Positions 1 to 11,457 are shown, counted from the stretch's first letter. The stretch is DNA of 64,000 nt from Ursus arctos (GCF_023065955.2 NW_026622997.1:11952001-12016000); one strand, 5' to 3'. Translations and numbers: made by a program. Notes: generated by a model not told the origin, from the letters alone.

Positions 1-48
1 GTAATGAGCACTGGGTATTGTATGCAACTGATAAGTCATTAAATTCCA
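1..48 (+). mobile_element. L1 3' end, left piece
   Basis: The text tgagcactgggtattgtatgc is typical of carnivore L1 3' ends. It continues at 239 beyond an inserted SINE. Confidence 0.7.
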
Positions 49-238
49 GGGGTGTCTAGGTGGCTCAGTTGGTTGGATGGCTGCCTTCAGCTTGGGTCAT
101 GATCCCAGGGTCCTGGGTGGGATTGAGCCCCATGTCAGGCTCCCTGCTCAGCAGGGAGTCTACTTCTCCCTGTCCCTCCCCCCCAGCTCATATATTCTTT
201 CTCTCTCTCAAATAAATAAATAAAATCTTTTAAAAAAC
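49..238 (+). mobile_element. Carnivore tRNA-derived SINE inserted in an L1 tail
   Basis: Diverged head ggtgtctaggtggctcag, CT-rich 3' part and AAATAAATAAAATC tail. The flanks attaaattc / actaaattc resemble a target duplication. It splits the L1 3' end. Confidence 0.9.
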
Positions 239-328
239 ACTAAATTCTACCTCTGAAACTAATGAGACAGTATATGCTAATTAAATGGAATTTAAATAAA
301 AAATTCAATTTAAAAAAACAACCAAAAA
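239..328 (+). mobile_element. L1 3' end, right piece with A-rich tail
   Basis: The segment ctgaaactaatgagacagtatatg and an A-rich tail to about 328 resume the L1 interrupted at 48. The tail abuts the antisense RPS2 pseudogene directly. Confidence 0.7.
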
Positions 329-330
329 AA

Positions 331-1084
331 TTATGGGTGACCACAGCAGGAGCTTGGGGCCTGTGCACAGAGACTCTGGTGTGGGTCTTTACAAGGTGGT
401 CAGTGAATCCCTGATAGGGAGACTTGGTAAACACAGGCTCTTTCTAGACGTCAGGGGTGAGCTAGCTGTGGGTCTTGGAAAGGCGTCAGAAGTGGCCTTG
501 GTGAAGTTGCCCAGGGTGACAGTGCAGCCCCTGACCGAGGGGGTAGCCATCGTCAATGCTGGCTATCACCAGTAGCTTCTTGGGCGCAGGGGCTGAGACA
601 ATGCCGATGCCCCTGGCTGCAGGGGTGAGGCGCACCAGCACAGAGCCACAGCGGCCAGTCACCGTGCCTGGGACAGTGTGGGGCTTACCGATCTCGTTCC
701 CCCGGTAGCCTCGCCACATGGGGGGCAATGGAGATCTTGGCCAGGATCATGGCCCCATGGATGGCAGTGGCTACCTCTTTGGAGCGCTTAACACTGAGGC
801 CGATGTGTCCATTGTAAAATCTGGTGGCAACAAATGCCTTGAACTCGGTCCGCTGGCCAGCGCGTGTCTGCTGTACACAGGCGCACTCTTCAAAACCTCA
901 TCCTCGAGGGTGCACGCAGGCAAAAAGCCGATGCTCTCAGAGCCCTTGATGGGCCGGAGGAAGAGACAGATCTCCTCCACAGACTTGGTCTTCCTGTCCT
1001 TGACCAGGTGACCCAGCTTGGTGATGGGGGTCCACTTCTTGTCCTTGGCCATGCCTCCACGACCCCCCTGGTGTCATCCACCAT
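331..1084 (-). pseudogene. RPS2: Processed pseudogene of ribosomal protein S2
   Basis: Read on the minus strand, the sequence gives an ATG at 1084 (MVDD, like MADD of uS5/RPS2). After loss of the Arg/Gly-rich N-terminal tract come the block [14 protein letters not shown], then [14 protein letters not shown] and [14 protein letters not shown]. Further on are [20 protein letters not shown] and finally [20 protein letters not shown] with QAPAVV. The blocks lie in different frames, showing several frameshifts. No introns interrupt it, so it arose by retrotransposition. No clear poly(A) follows its 3' end; an L1 tail abuts it instead. It cannot encode S2. Confidence 0.93.
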
Positions 1085-1140
1085 GCGGTGTTGTCTTGGA
1101 GACGAAGCTACCACATTCTTTTTAGTATGCACAGTATTCC

Positions 1141-1340
1141 GGGGCGCCTGGGTGGCTCAATCGTTAAGCGTCTGCCTTGGGCTCGGGTCGTGATCCCGGA
1201 GTTCTGGAATTGAGCCCCATGTCGGGCTCTTCCGCTATGAGCTTGCTTCTTCCTCTCCCACTCCCCCTGCTTATGTTCCCTCTCTCACTGGCTATCTCTC
1301 TCTCTCTCTGTCAAATAAATAAATAAAATCTTTAAAAAAA
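1141..1340 (+). mobile_element. Carnivore SINE with perfect 15-bp target duplication
   Basis: A full-length SINE from ggggcgcctgggtggctcaa to tail AAATAAATAAAATC plus A-run. It is flanked by identical tatgcacagtattcc at 1126-1140 and 1341-1355, so the insertion is clean and fairly recent. Confidence 0.97.
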
Positions 1341-1355
1341 TATGCACAGTATTCC

Positions 1356-1943
1356 ATGTATTTCTCTCGGTCTTTTTAGCAGAAAAACACCAATGGCATT
1401 AATTTTATTAATATCCTTAAAATCTATAATATGGTGAATACATACTTTATTCCAGGACTGGTCTAGGTTGCCTTCAGAAATGAGGAAGAATTAGAATGAA
1501 AACTTTCTGTTGGAAGGACCACAGGAGCCACCCCCTAGAGCTCCCATATTTTACAAAAACTAAACCTGGAGGGGGGTTAATGACTTTTCTAAGGTCATTC
1601 CAATGGTAACAGCTCAAACCAGTGAAGAATCCAAACCTTCCGGGTCGTTCCCGCCATATCCCACGGCTGCTGAAACAGAGACCAGGGATCCCTTTCCTGA
1701 AATTACTATGCCAGGTTCTATTCCTCTGGCCTAACAGTCATTTTAATAAAAATTTCTTTAATAAGAAATCAAAAAACATAGAACTAAATGCGACCCTGGA
1801 GGTCAGCTGGTCTAACCTCGTCTTATAGAGGAGCAAACTGCGCGTTTCCTGGGGAGGGTTCTGAGCGTGATAAATATGTCAGACGATGAAATCATACAGC
1901 ACGTGGCCTTTACCGTCAGGCTTCGTTTAAAATCATAAATCTG
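1356..1943. other. Intergenic; possible MIR remnant
   Basis: AT-rich DNA with no gene. About 1540-1640 (ttttacaaaaactaaacc, aaggtcattccaatgg) resembles an antisense MIR. Nothing else recognised. Confidence 0.4.
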
Positions 1944-2082
1944 GGGGCGTCTGGGTGGTTCAGTCGGTTGAGCGTCCGACTGTTGATTTCAGCTCAGGTC
2001 TTGATTTCAGGGTCGTGGGTTCAAGCCCTCCATTGGGCTCTGTACTGGGCATGGAGCCTACTTTAAAAAATAAAATAAAATA
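1944..2082 (+). mobile_element. Short, older-type carnivore SINE
   Basis: The head gggggcgtctgggtggttcag is followed by the short body form ending atggagcctactttaaaaa, without the CT-rich region. The duplication ataaatctg lies at 1935-1943 and 2083-2091. Confidence 0.9.
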
Positions 2083-2091
2083 ATAAATCTG

Positions 2092-2532
2092 AAAGTGTTC
2101 ATCTACTTCAGTCCCTGCAGTAGCTTCCTATTGCATGAAGCCCACGCTCCTTTTCATGGCCTCAAAGCTCCATTCCTCTCTGGCCCCCGTGGCTCACTTT
2201 ACTGACCCCTTTGCTCACTGTGCTTGTGCCACACTGTCCTCCTTGCTGTTCTTTAAACAGCCAAGTATTGGTGGAGAATCTGTTTAGTGTAGGACCCACT
2301 GGCAGACGTTAGAAGAAATACAACCCTGGTCTTTGATGAACTTACAATATATGAGGCTGGGGGCCAGGGGTGGGATTCATTCTTTTATTCAATCAGTCAA
2401 TACAAAATCATTATCTGTGTACACATTCTAGGTCCAGAGTGTGGCACTGGGGAAATCCAGTCCAACAAGACAAGGACCTCGAGTTCAGCTGGAAGGAGAG
2501 CCAGGTAAGTCAGCTGGAAAATAGCACGGACT
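2092..2532. other. Intergenic; L2-like stretch
   Basis: No gene. From 2370 the text (ttattcaatcagtcaatac, tctaggtccagagtgtggcactgggg) resembles the start of an ancient L2-type 3' repeat in the plus orientation. Confidence 0.35.
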
Positions 2533-2657
2533 GGGGGGCCTGGGTGGCTCAGTCCGTTGGGTGTCCGACTTCTGATTTCAGCTCAGGTCATGATCTCAGA
2601 GTCATGAGATCGAAACCCGCCCCCCCCCCGCCCCACCATGGGGCTCACACTCAGAGT
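2533..2657 (+). mobile_element. Truncated carnivore SINE
   Basis: The head ggggggcctgggtggctcag and body ctcaggtcatgatctcagag are clear. A C-rich run then breaks the 3' part, and no A-rich tail is present. Confidence 0.8.
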
Positions 2658-4330
2658 AAGCGTTGGGATGATTGGAATACGGAGGAGAGCTCCCTCCATT
2701 TCCTGGGGGGCCAGAGAGTGAGGCCTCCCAGAGAAGGTGACAGCTGGGCCGTTGAAGAACACAAGGGGCTGGTCGGTGTGGGAAGCATCGAGGAGGGAAG
2801 TGAAGGTGGGTCAGGATGATTAGAGGCCTTGAGAACAGCATGTGCAAGGCTTGGGTCTGTGCAAGGGCTTGCCACACTGGGCAGACTGCTCGCTTTTCGG
2901 TCTGGGGGGCTCCTCAGAGCAGTTAAAGGTACAGCTGGGCCACAGCATGTATGGCCTTAGAGGCTAAGCAAAGAAAAAAAAATAAAAAAGAAAACTACCG
3001 ATAAGAAGATTGTATTCTGACGGTTATTGGCATTGAAAGTGTAGGTGGGATCACACGGGGTTTTTTATCGAGTGCATGGGTGACATTGAGAGCACTGGGC
3101 TTTATTCTTGTGTCACTGAACAGGGGCCAGGTGGAAAATTGCTTTATTAATTCAAGCCAAAAAAAATCATAAACCTTTAATTTTATGAGTGTCTACCATA
3201 TATACTAGTTTCTGTGTGTGTGTGCGTGTGTGTGTGAAATTTTGGAGAGGTGTTTTTCTTTTTCTTTTTCTTTTTTTTTTTAACCTTTTGCAGGTGAGAA
3301 AACTGACGCTCAGAGAAGCTGAGCACCCTCCCCAGAGTCATACAGGCAGCGAGCAGGGTGGAGATGGCAGGCTGCCTGCCTCGGGGCAGCTCCCTGGATG
3401 GGGGTGTCCAGAGAGAACGCAGAGCAAGGGAGGATGACCAGAGAGGACAGACGTGAGGGCTATCTCAGAGGCAGATTTTTGAGGACCTAAGTGCTGGGTG
3501 AAAAAGAAGAAGGCATTGGGAATCGTCCAGAGTTTCTGGCCTGGACACTGAGAGGTGGTGGCATGTGCTGTGGTGGGGCACGGAAGAAGGAGCCAGGGAA
3601 GGGAAAGGAGCACAGGCTGTGCGATGATACAGGGCAGAGAAGGGCCGACGCTGTGGGGAGCCCGCAGCACTGGGCAGGTGCACGAGAGTGAAGCAGGGCA
3701 CATGGCAAAGGGTATCAGGAAAGGGTCCAAGCAGGCCAGGTCATTTTAGATGAGGATAAAAGCATTTTGAGCAGGTGACATTGCAAAGGAGAGCATTCTA
3801 GAGAGAAGAAAGAGCCAGGGAAGCAGGAGGTTATATTGAGGGAAAGACAGTGGTAGATTTTGGTGAAGGCACACCCACCATCTGTGACCTTGAATGGCAG
3901 GCAGAGTGAGGCACTTTGGGCCGAGGAGTTGAAATCCTTGACTGGGCTTGGGGAAGGAAAATCTGTCCGGGTTGATCTAGGTTGATTTGGGATGGGTAGA
4001 GAATGGAAGTGGGGAGACCAGCTAGGATGGTTTGCCATGGTGGAGTGGGGAGGGAGCAGGAGCCCAGATTGGGTGGGGACATGGATGTGGGACAGAAGAG
4101 GGCAGTGTGACGAGATCAGTGCACATGGGGTCGATATGCTTTCGTAACCGGATGTGAGGTTAAAGATGAGGAGGTCGTCCAAGATCATTTTGAAAGTTTT
4201 GAGTTTGGATTGAAAGAATTGAATTCTGTTTTGGCAATACTGACATGACAGCGATCACCTCTCCAGGCAGTGTGGCCCAGAGGAAGCTTGAAAGTTTGTC
4301 CAGAGAAAGTTCAAGACTAGAGGTAAAGGC
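2658..4330. other. G-rich ancient repeat-like intergenic DNA
   Basis: Purine-rich text with phrases such as gcatgtgcaaggcttgg, agcattttgagcaggtgac and ggagaccagctaggatgg, familiar from an old dispersed mammalian repeat whose family I cannot name with certainty. A (GT)n run lies near 3212-3236 and an antisense MIR-like piece at about 3280-3360. Open frames here are chance products. Confidence 0.35.
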
Positions 4331-5990
4331 TTGGGGTCATCCTCCTGGAGGTCACAACTGAAGTCTTGCCAAGAGCTCGCATTGTTGAGGGCAGAGTGGA
4401 CAGACAGAGAGCAAGGAGCCGGAAACAGCCTTGTGGCGCAGCCCGCGGATGGAGGAGGCGGTGGAGGGGAGAATTAGGGCAGTGGGAAGGTTCAGAAGTC
4501 TGGAAGAGGAATTGCAAAGAGGAAGTGGCAGAAAGAAAAAGTCACTTCAAAACCCAGACGCTTGACAATTTAGTATGCTGCCACTGCTTTCGTATGCCCA
4601 CCAAAGATCACATACAACTCTTCCCCTTTCTCCCTTACGACTGCTGTGATACACCGGAACTTCTGAAAAAAGACTTTGCCTTCTCTCTCCTTTTCTCCGC
4701 CATTCTGGTGTGTCCAGTTGACTGCTCCTCCCCATGTCTTCTCACAAGACTTTCAGGATCAAGTGATTCCTGGGCAAGAAACAAAAGCAGAATTGTCCCA
4801 TTTCCCAGTGGATTTGGATGAAAACTGCTAATAAAATCAGGTACAACTCCAAGAGGAGACACGGTAGAAGACCCCGGCTGCGTCCATGAGGGATCGTGCG
4901 TGAGATGGCACACATAGTTATGCCGTGTGAAGGTCCTATCACTCTGTAAACGTCACAACCACCTGAACAATAGACATGTTTTTTCGGAGAAATGATTTTT
5001 CTGTTACTATGCTTCTGCACCAGTAGGTTCGTCCAGTAATACATATGTGAAATCTTTTGTGTGAAGAAAAAGAAAGACTTTTCTAACAGAGAACAACAGA
5101 GAATACAGCAAATAGCCGATTTCCAAGTTTCTGACCTAGCACAGCCAGGTCGTTCCGAGGGCCTCATGGGTTTCCTCCCAAAGGGCAGTAAGGCTCTCCA
5201 CAGCATGGCATGCTTCTTCCGGCCCCTGTCTGGGCTCCCCTTTTCCAAGGATTTGACGGGGCTTTCCCACTCGATTGGCTTCCTGCTGCCCACCTCACAC
5301 AGAAGTCACTTCTTTGACACTTGGCATCTGGAGTCTGGACAGGAAGGCTGCCCAGCCCGGGCCTCAGTTCTCCTCTCCTTCGCCCACCATGAGTGACCTC
5401 TCATCCTGGTCCGTGACACCAGGATTCACGTTAGTCTTCCGATGACACTTTGACTCTACTCAGGGCCCAGAGTACATTGATGGGTTAAAGAGATTACAAC
5501 CTTCGAAAGGGTGAAATAATAGGGTGTGGACTTGGGGGGTCTGAGAGCACAAGACAGGATTCTCTCAGAGTCAGATGTAGCGAACACTGTCACTGTTGAG
5601 GAGGCCGGGACAGAGAAAGAACCTCTGGAAATTGATGAGAAGGGCACTTGTAGGAAAGAAGGCTTGACCACAGCACCCGCAAGGGATTTCGGAGGGAGGG
5701 TGGAGGCCATGGAAACCAGAGACATCTGACCTTTTCTCTCCTACCTTGGAAGTGTTGTGATTCTTTCTTTCTTCCTCATCCCATACAACGTGGCCACTCC
5801 CAGTCCCTACTCTGGTCACTAGTCTGGGTGGTTCAGCCAGACAGAAGCAGAGGCCCCCCTCTTCCTTCCAGACTCACTGCCCTCTGCAAAGTGGGGACCC
5901 CTCTGCCTTTCTGAGCACCAGCCAGCTCTTGAGGCCCTTTGGGAGTGTGCACTTGGGTCAGGGTTTCCATCTTTTCCATTTCTCCTTCCC
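4331..5990. other. Intergenic, nothing recognised
   Basis: Apparently unique DNA. Open frames of 60-180 codons occur on both strands, but none shows a known domain or convincing splice signals. Confidence 0.4.
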
Positions 5991-6554
5991 TTGCCTACTC
6001 CTCTGGCTTGTAGCAGACCCTGCTTTCTCTACCTTTGCCGTCCTGTGAAAGGCCTAAACCAGGACTTCGAGTTCAGCTGTGCAAGGACAGGAAAATCACA
6101 CTGGGGAAAAAGAGGTGCAAGCATAAAAGTTCTTTTGTTTCTGTTTTGGAACCACTTTTATCACAAGAGACAGAGCAGATCCGACGACGTATACCAAACG
6201 ATGGATTTTCGGGCGACGGGTATTAATGTCTTCTTACTGACAGCCAGGCTGTTTCTCCCCATTCTACCAAACATGCCACTTTTTCTTCCAGGACTACCAA
6301 GCCTCTTCTTGTCGGGAGGTTACAAAGAAGGGACTGTGTCCAGGTCTCCCCGTTGCATTCCACAGAAGTATGACAAGAACAGTGCTCATGACTCAGCCTC
6401 GACTACTGCAGGGTTTCAGGATGGGTCTAACAGCAGGCAGTCTCTTTCCCGAGACCCTATTTTCAAGCTAACTATTTGTCTCTTACTCTCTGTACTTATT
6501 GTAGTAACCATCCTCATGGCTCTGTTTTTTGGCGCGATGCTTGGTCTTGGGTGA
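5991..6554 (+). other. Unrecognised ORF with hydrophobic C-terminus; possible exon
   Basis: An open frame of 187 residues ending in about 27 hydrophobic residues (LTICLLLSVLIVVTILMALF, then FGAMLGLG), as in a tail-anchored membrane protein. A pyrimidine-rich acceptor, ttttcttccag, ends at 6291, so the last 86 residues (6292-6554) could be a terminal exon. AATAAA occurs near 6688 and 6719, the former inside a MIR-like piece. I recognise no homologue. Chance is the default explanation. Confidence 0.2.
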
Positions 6555-6589
6555 CAGGGCTTCGCTTTAGATTGCCACTCACAAAAATA

Positions 6590-6722
6590 GGATGCAGAAG
6601 ATTTGGATTCTAAATTCTGACACTAATGCATAGTATGATCCTACGTAAGTCATGTTCCCTCTCTGGGGCTCAGCTCTCTCATCCATAAATAAAAGGCGTG
6701 GTTAAGATCAATGATGTGCTAA
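6590..6722 (+). repeat. MIR-like SINE remnant
   Basis: The order tctgacactaatgc, gtaagtcatgttccctctct, ggggctcagctctctcatcc follows the MIR core in the plus orientation. Confidence 0.55.
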
Positions 6723-6729
6723 TAAATCT

Positions 6730-7889
6730 TTAACAACCAGGTCTTGCTGGAAGAAGCAGGGAGAAAGAAGCCCTGATTTGTAGTGTTTGTTAATTTCTGA
6801 GATGTAAATATCCCACCGAAGTCAACTGGCTCATAAATGTCCTAAAAATTTAACAATGGGCTTGGGTGAGACAGTACCACCCAGTTCTAATACAACTTTG
6901 GATAAGATCAATAAGACACATATTTTAATCCTGAAATTCTTTGATATTTAGATCTAAAAGTCCCCTTCAGCCTTAGAATGCTATAATCCTATGATTCCGA
7001 CACTGGATGATTTTTTTTTTTTAATTGTCAGGCAACACCCAAAACCTAATTCACAGCCCTCTCTCGCTGCGTAAGTTCATTGGCATCCTGATTGAAGCTG
7101 GCTTCGGTCCAGATTCAGAGCTGTCCTCCCCCTTGAACAAGTAGCTCTGGTCCGAGGCCTTTGAACTAGAAGTGCTCTGAGGCTATCATGGCCTGGGAGT
7201 TGGGACCTTGGGTCTTGAAACTGCAGGAGTCATTCTAGAGTCATTCCTGCCTTCGCTTGACTGATCAGATGGGTTATGATTCATCACCATGTGATCTCAG
7301 CCACTGTTTCCCAGGATGCCTGGAAGCAAGGAAGGCCTGAGAGCGTGGAGCAGACAGAGGAAAAACAGGGAGGAGGAGAAAGGGACATGCTTAGGGTAGG
7401 GCCCTTGCTGAGTCGCAAGCAGGTGTGAGTCACTCCTGTCTCCCTGGGCAGCCACACCTTATGCCCAAGTTCTGAACGCCAGATGGAGAATTTGCCTACA
7501 CCGAGCTCCCTTGATCAAGTCAGAACAGGTTTCCCGAGAGGTCATTCCCATTAAATTAATGGAATCAAAATAAGTTGATCTCTCTTGAAATGTGATTTAT
7601 GTGTTTCATTTTTGTTTCCTGTGTGTTGACAGAGGACCCTGAAAGTGTAGAAGAGAGAAAAGAGGAAGAGGCATACTTTGACATCCAGGAGGCTGGAGGT
7701 TGGCGGGAGGTGGTTTATGTTACCCATTCCTGCCCCCCATCCTCCTAACCAGCTTGCTAAAGAAACCAGGCTGAGTGCAGTGAAGAGGGTAATGGGCATG
7801 AGTCTTCACGAGTGACCATATTATGATCAAGATCTTTCCATTTTGTGTGTGTATGTGTGTATGTATGCGACTGTTACGGAATTGAGAAG
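6730..7889. other. Intergenic, nothing recognised
   Basis: Unique-looking DNA with a T-run near 7011 and GT-rich text at 7843-7864. It contains TGAGTCA near 7427. No gene seen. Confidence 0.4.
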
Positions 7890-7900
7890 AAAAGGTCTAG

Positions 7901-8117
7901 GGGCACCTGGGTGGCTCAGTTGGTTAAGCCTCCGACTCTTGGTTTCACTCAGGTCATGATCTCATGGGTCATGGGATCGAGCCCCATGTGGAGCCCCGAG
8001 TCGGACTCTGTGCTCAGCAGGGAGTCTGCTTGAAGATCCTCTCCCTCCGCCCCTCCCCCTACTCTCTGTCTCTCTGTCTCTCTAAAATAAATAAATAAAT
8101 GTTAAAAAAAAAAGAAT
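7901..8117 (+). mobile_element. Carnivore SINE with target duplication
   Basis: Head gggcacctgggtggctcag, AAATAAATAAATG tail and A-run. The 11-bp duplication aaaaggtctag lies at 7890-7900 and 8118-8128. Confidence 0.95.
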
Positions 8118-8159
8118 AAAAGGTCTAGCAGGGAAAGACTTGGCGTAGAACCAGCTTTA

Positions 8160-8885
8160 AACCCTTATGGTCACACCACACGTCCATCAGGGTGCTACCA
8201 TCAAAAACAAAAACAAGTGTTTATGAGGACGTGGAGAAACTGGGACTAGGGAATGTAAAAACGCGGTGCGACCACCGGAGCGTTAGTTCAACGAGTCCTG
8301 AAAACATTAAACATCAAATCACCACATGATCCAGAAATTCCACTGCTGGACATATGTCCAAAAGAATGGAAAGTAGGACCTCAAAGAGATATTTGTATGC
8401 CTGTGTTCACAGCAGCGTTATTCACAATAGCCAAAAAGTGGGAGCACCCAAGTGTCCATCCGTGGGTGGATAGATAAACAAAATGCGGTCCATACAGACG
8501 ATGGAATTAGTTAGCCTTAGAGAGGAAGGAAACGCTGACACAGGCGACAACATGGGTGAGCCTTGGGGACATTACGCCACATGAAATAAGGCAGTCACAG
8601 AAAGACAAACACTGTGTGGTTCCACTTAGTACCTAGAGTCGTCAAGTTTCATAGAGACAGAGAGCACAGTGGTGGTTGCCAGGGGCTGGAGGGGAGGGAG
8701 GAATGGGAAGTTCGTGCTTAATGGGTCGAGTGATTCAGTTTGGGAAGATGAAAGGAGCACTGTGGCTGGATGGTGGTGATGTTGGCACAACAGTGTAAAC
8801 GTGCTTAATGCCACCGAACTGTAAGGCTTTAAATGGTTAAAATGGCAAAGGTTCTATTATGTGGATTTTACCACAATTAAAGAGA
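8160..8885 (+). mobile_element. Old L1 3' region
   Basis: Successive L1 3' phrases: ttcacaatagccaaaaagtg, aagtgtccatccgtgggtgg, ggttgccaggggctgg, gtggtgatgttggcac and a terminal tggattttaccacaattaa. It is 5'-truncated and much diverged. Confidence 0.75.
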
Positions 8886-8895
8886 ATTCACACAT

Positions 8896-8900
<5 letters not shown>

Positions 8901-8935
<35 letters not shown>
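8901..8935. repeat. (CA)n microsatellite
   Basis: About 17 perfect CA units directly after the L1 3' end; likely polymorphic in length. Confidence 0.95.
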
Positions 8936-8937
<2 letters not shown>

Positions 8938-8949
8938 CTATCTTGGGGA

Positions 8950-9180
8950 AAACGTGTCTGGGTTTGAATCCCTATTTCATGGCTTGCTAGAAATATGAGC
9001 TTGGTCAAAGTACTTGACCCACCTGAGCCTTTGTCATCTGTCCCACGGAGATGACAATGACACTCACTTCTCAGGGCTATTGTAAGGTTTCAGTGGGACG
9101 TCCCAGGTGAGGCACTCAGCCCATGTTTGGTACACAGTCAGTGCTCAGCGGTAGCTACTACAACCATTGAGTGCTCAGGC
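8950..9180 (+). repeat. MIR SINE remnant
   Basis: Text such as gtctgggtttgaatccctat, caaagtacttgacccacctg and tggtacacagtcagtgctca follows the MIR order in the plus orientation. Confidence 0.7.
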
Positions 9181-9183
9181 GTC

Positions 9184-9848
9184 ACGGCTGAAGGTCGACT
9201 AGAAGCTGGCCATGGGCAGCCTTGTGTAACTTGTCCTTTTAAACTTGATCCAAAGAAGCGAAACAATAATTTCCAACCACACGTATTCCTATTTATTAAT
9301 ATATGCACCATGAAAGCCCACATGCATATGGAGTACAGATGACTAACAGCTCCACTCACCATACTCATTTCTCATATTCCAAAGTTGTCTTTTTGGCAGC
9401 GATCAGAGTCTGGCTTAGCCCTTAGGCAAATTGCATTTAGGGCAGAGATGTTTTATGTTTATCAACACCATCCAAGATTAGACATCTGTCTTTTGCCAGG
9501 AGCTGCTGGAATAATGTCGGAGGTGTTATGATGTTGTCCACACCAGCTTCAGAGCAAGGCCCACAGAGATCAGACTGTAGTCAAGGCAAGGTCTGCCTCT
9601 ATTCCCCATCCCGCCAGAATCACACTCGGGGACCCTCCACGGCCATCTCTCTGCTCCCTGCTGTAGTAGCCGGCTCGCTGCCTTCTGCAAATTGCCTGGG
9701 AAGTTTATCTGAGGAAGGCTCAGGAAGCCAAGGACAAGGCGAAAAGCAGAAAAATACTAGGGAGACCTACCACGTGGACTTGAGAGCTTTGAGACGATAT
9801 TTAGGGATGAAACATGCAAAATATGAATCCAATGAATATTTTCAAGAC
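9184..9848. other. Intergenic, nothing recognised
   Basis: Unique-looking DNA. A 113-codon frame at 9528-9869 shows no domain and runs into the MER20 copy. Confidence 0.4.
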
Positions 9849-10073
9849 AATGGTTCTCAACCGGGGTGAGGGGAGGATTTGCCCTTCTACTCCCTGCCCC
9901 CCAGGGGGCACATAGCAATGTCTGAAGGCACAAGTCACGGGCTGGGGAGGGTGCTGCTGTCATCTAGTGGGTAGAGGCCAGGGACGCTGCTAAACACTTT
10001 AGGGTACACAGAGTAGCCCCCACAACAAAGGAGCATCTGGCCTGGTGTCAATAGTGCCAAGGCTGAGAAATGT
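9849..10073 (+). mobile_element. MER20 (hAT-Charlie) copy
   Basis: A near-complete short DNA transposon: tggttctcaaccggggtgag at the left, catctagtgggtagaggcca in the centre, and gtcaatagtgccaaggctga followed by gagaa at the right. It is a non-autonomous fossil. Confidence 0.85.
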
Positions 10074-11259
10074 AGTTTTGAGGACAACCAGAAAAGATGA
10101 AAAGAAATCATCTCCTAGCTGAAACTACATGTATTACATTAATCTATCGTCTTTTTTCCCCCAATAGACACATTAACATTTAAAAGTGGATTTGGATAGG
10201 AGGGGAAATTTTCATTATAAACTCTCAAGGCTTCTTGAATTAGACCTTCACTATATTAGTCAGAACTTGTTTCTTATCTTGCTCAACTTGCGGAAGGAAT
10301 TTGTCCAAACATGAAATCCTGTTAAACTTGACAATGCATTATACCTGGGAAACAGCTTTATGGGCCACAGATTAAAGTGGGGAAAAGGTGTGGAAAAAGG
10401 CACTATATGATCTGCGGAGAACCACGGCAGAATAAGAGGCCTCCCGTGCCCTGGAATCCGAAACCACATCATCGTATGTTCCCGAAAACACCAGCCTCGA
10501 GAGAAGAAGCAACACTGCTATGAGCAGCTACGTTCTGTGCCTGCCTTGCAATCCTGTCTTCAGGAGACAAACCATGTGAGCTTAGGCACGTTTTGGAACT
10601 CCTTTGTGCTGCTATTTTCTCGCCCCCCAAATTGGGACAGCAGCACCCTGTACCTCTCAGGATTGTTGGACGGATGAACCGAGATGGTTAAGACAGGAAA
10701 AGCCCAGTGCCGGGGGCATCGTAAGCCTTCTAGAAGGGCTATCTGTTACAGGCAGGATGGCAAAGTGGAACCCTGGTATGTTTATAAAAGTTAAAGAACA
10801 GAATATATTTCCTTTTAAATATAATCAGCTTTTGTTGCTGTCTCCGCAACTCAAAATAATCTCTAAGTTGCTTTAAAACTGGATGAAGGTAATTCGTTTT
10901 CTTTTCCTCTGCTCTGGAAACGAGCCATACAGCAGCACCAGAGGATGCTTGCAAACTCAGAGACTAGGGTAGTGAGGGAAGAAGCCAGGAAAGAGAAAGT
11001 AGATAATTCAGGGTGCAAGCAAGTTGAAGGACAGGCTTACACAAATTCTAGGTGCGCAATACACATTTATTGACAAGTGAAACTACGAGGTATGTTTTGG
11101 AAGATGAGAAGCAATATAATCTGAAGGGAAGGCTGAGTTGTAGAGAGAGAACTCACTACGCAGGTGAGGGTCTGGGCTAAAAAATATAACAGGGGTTTGG
11201 GGAAGCTCCAGCAAGGACACTCGGAATGGTTCTTCTCTCTGGCTGCACACTAGGCCCAC
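10074..11259. other. Intergenic with one MIR-like piece
   Basis: About 10555-10680 (gtgagcttaggcacgttttg, tctcaggattgttggacgg) resembles MIR. The remainder looks unique. No gene seen. Confidence 0.4.
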
Positions 11260-11457
11260 TTTTTTTTTTTTTTTTTTTTGAGAGACTGAGAGTGAGCCAG
11301 CGAGTGAGCAGGGGGAGGGGCAGAGGGAGAGAATCTCAAGTAGACTCCGCACTTAGTGCAGAGCCTGACGCCAGGCTCGATTTCATGATCCCTGAGATCA
11401 CGACCTGAGCCGAAATCAAGAGTCAGACACTGACCAACTGAGCCACCCAGGTGTCCC
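11260..11457 (-). mobile_element. Carnivore SINE (antisense)
   Basis: T-run of about 20, then gagccagcgagtgagcaggg and ctgagccacccaggtgtccc at the right end. Confidence 0.92.

Noticed and set aside
1141..1340. tRNA gene suggested by the SINE head
   Set aside because: Carnivore SINEs derive from a tRNA, but the head is diverged and followed by the SINE body, so it is not a functional tRNA.
3715..4188. 157-codon minus-strand frame
   Set aside because: Lies within purine-rich old repeat-like DNA; Ser/Pro-rich translation reflects base composition.
4742..5293. 183-codon minus-strand frame
   Set aside because: No domain, overlaps an open plus-strand frame, and shows no coding signature.
8901..8935. 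CRISPR-like or satellite array
   Set aside because: It is a plain CA dinucleotide repeat; no spaced repeat array exists in the window.
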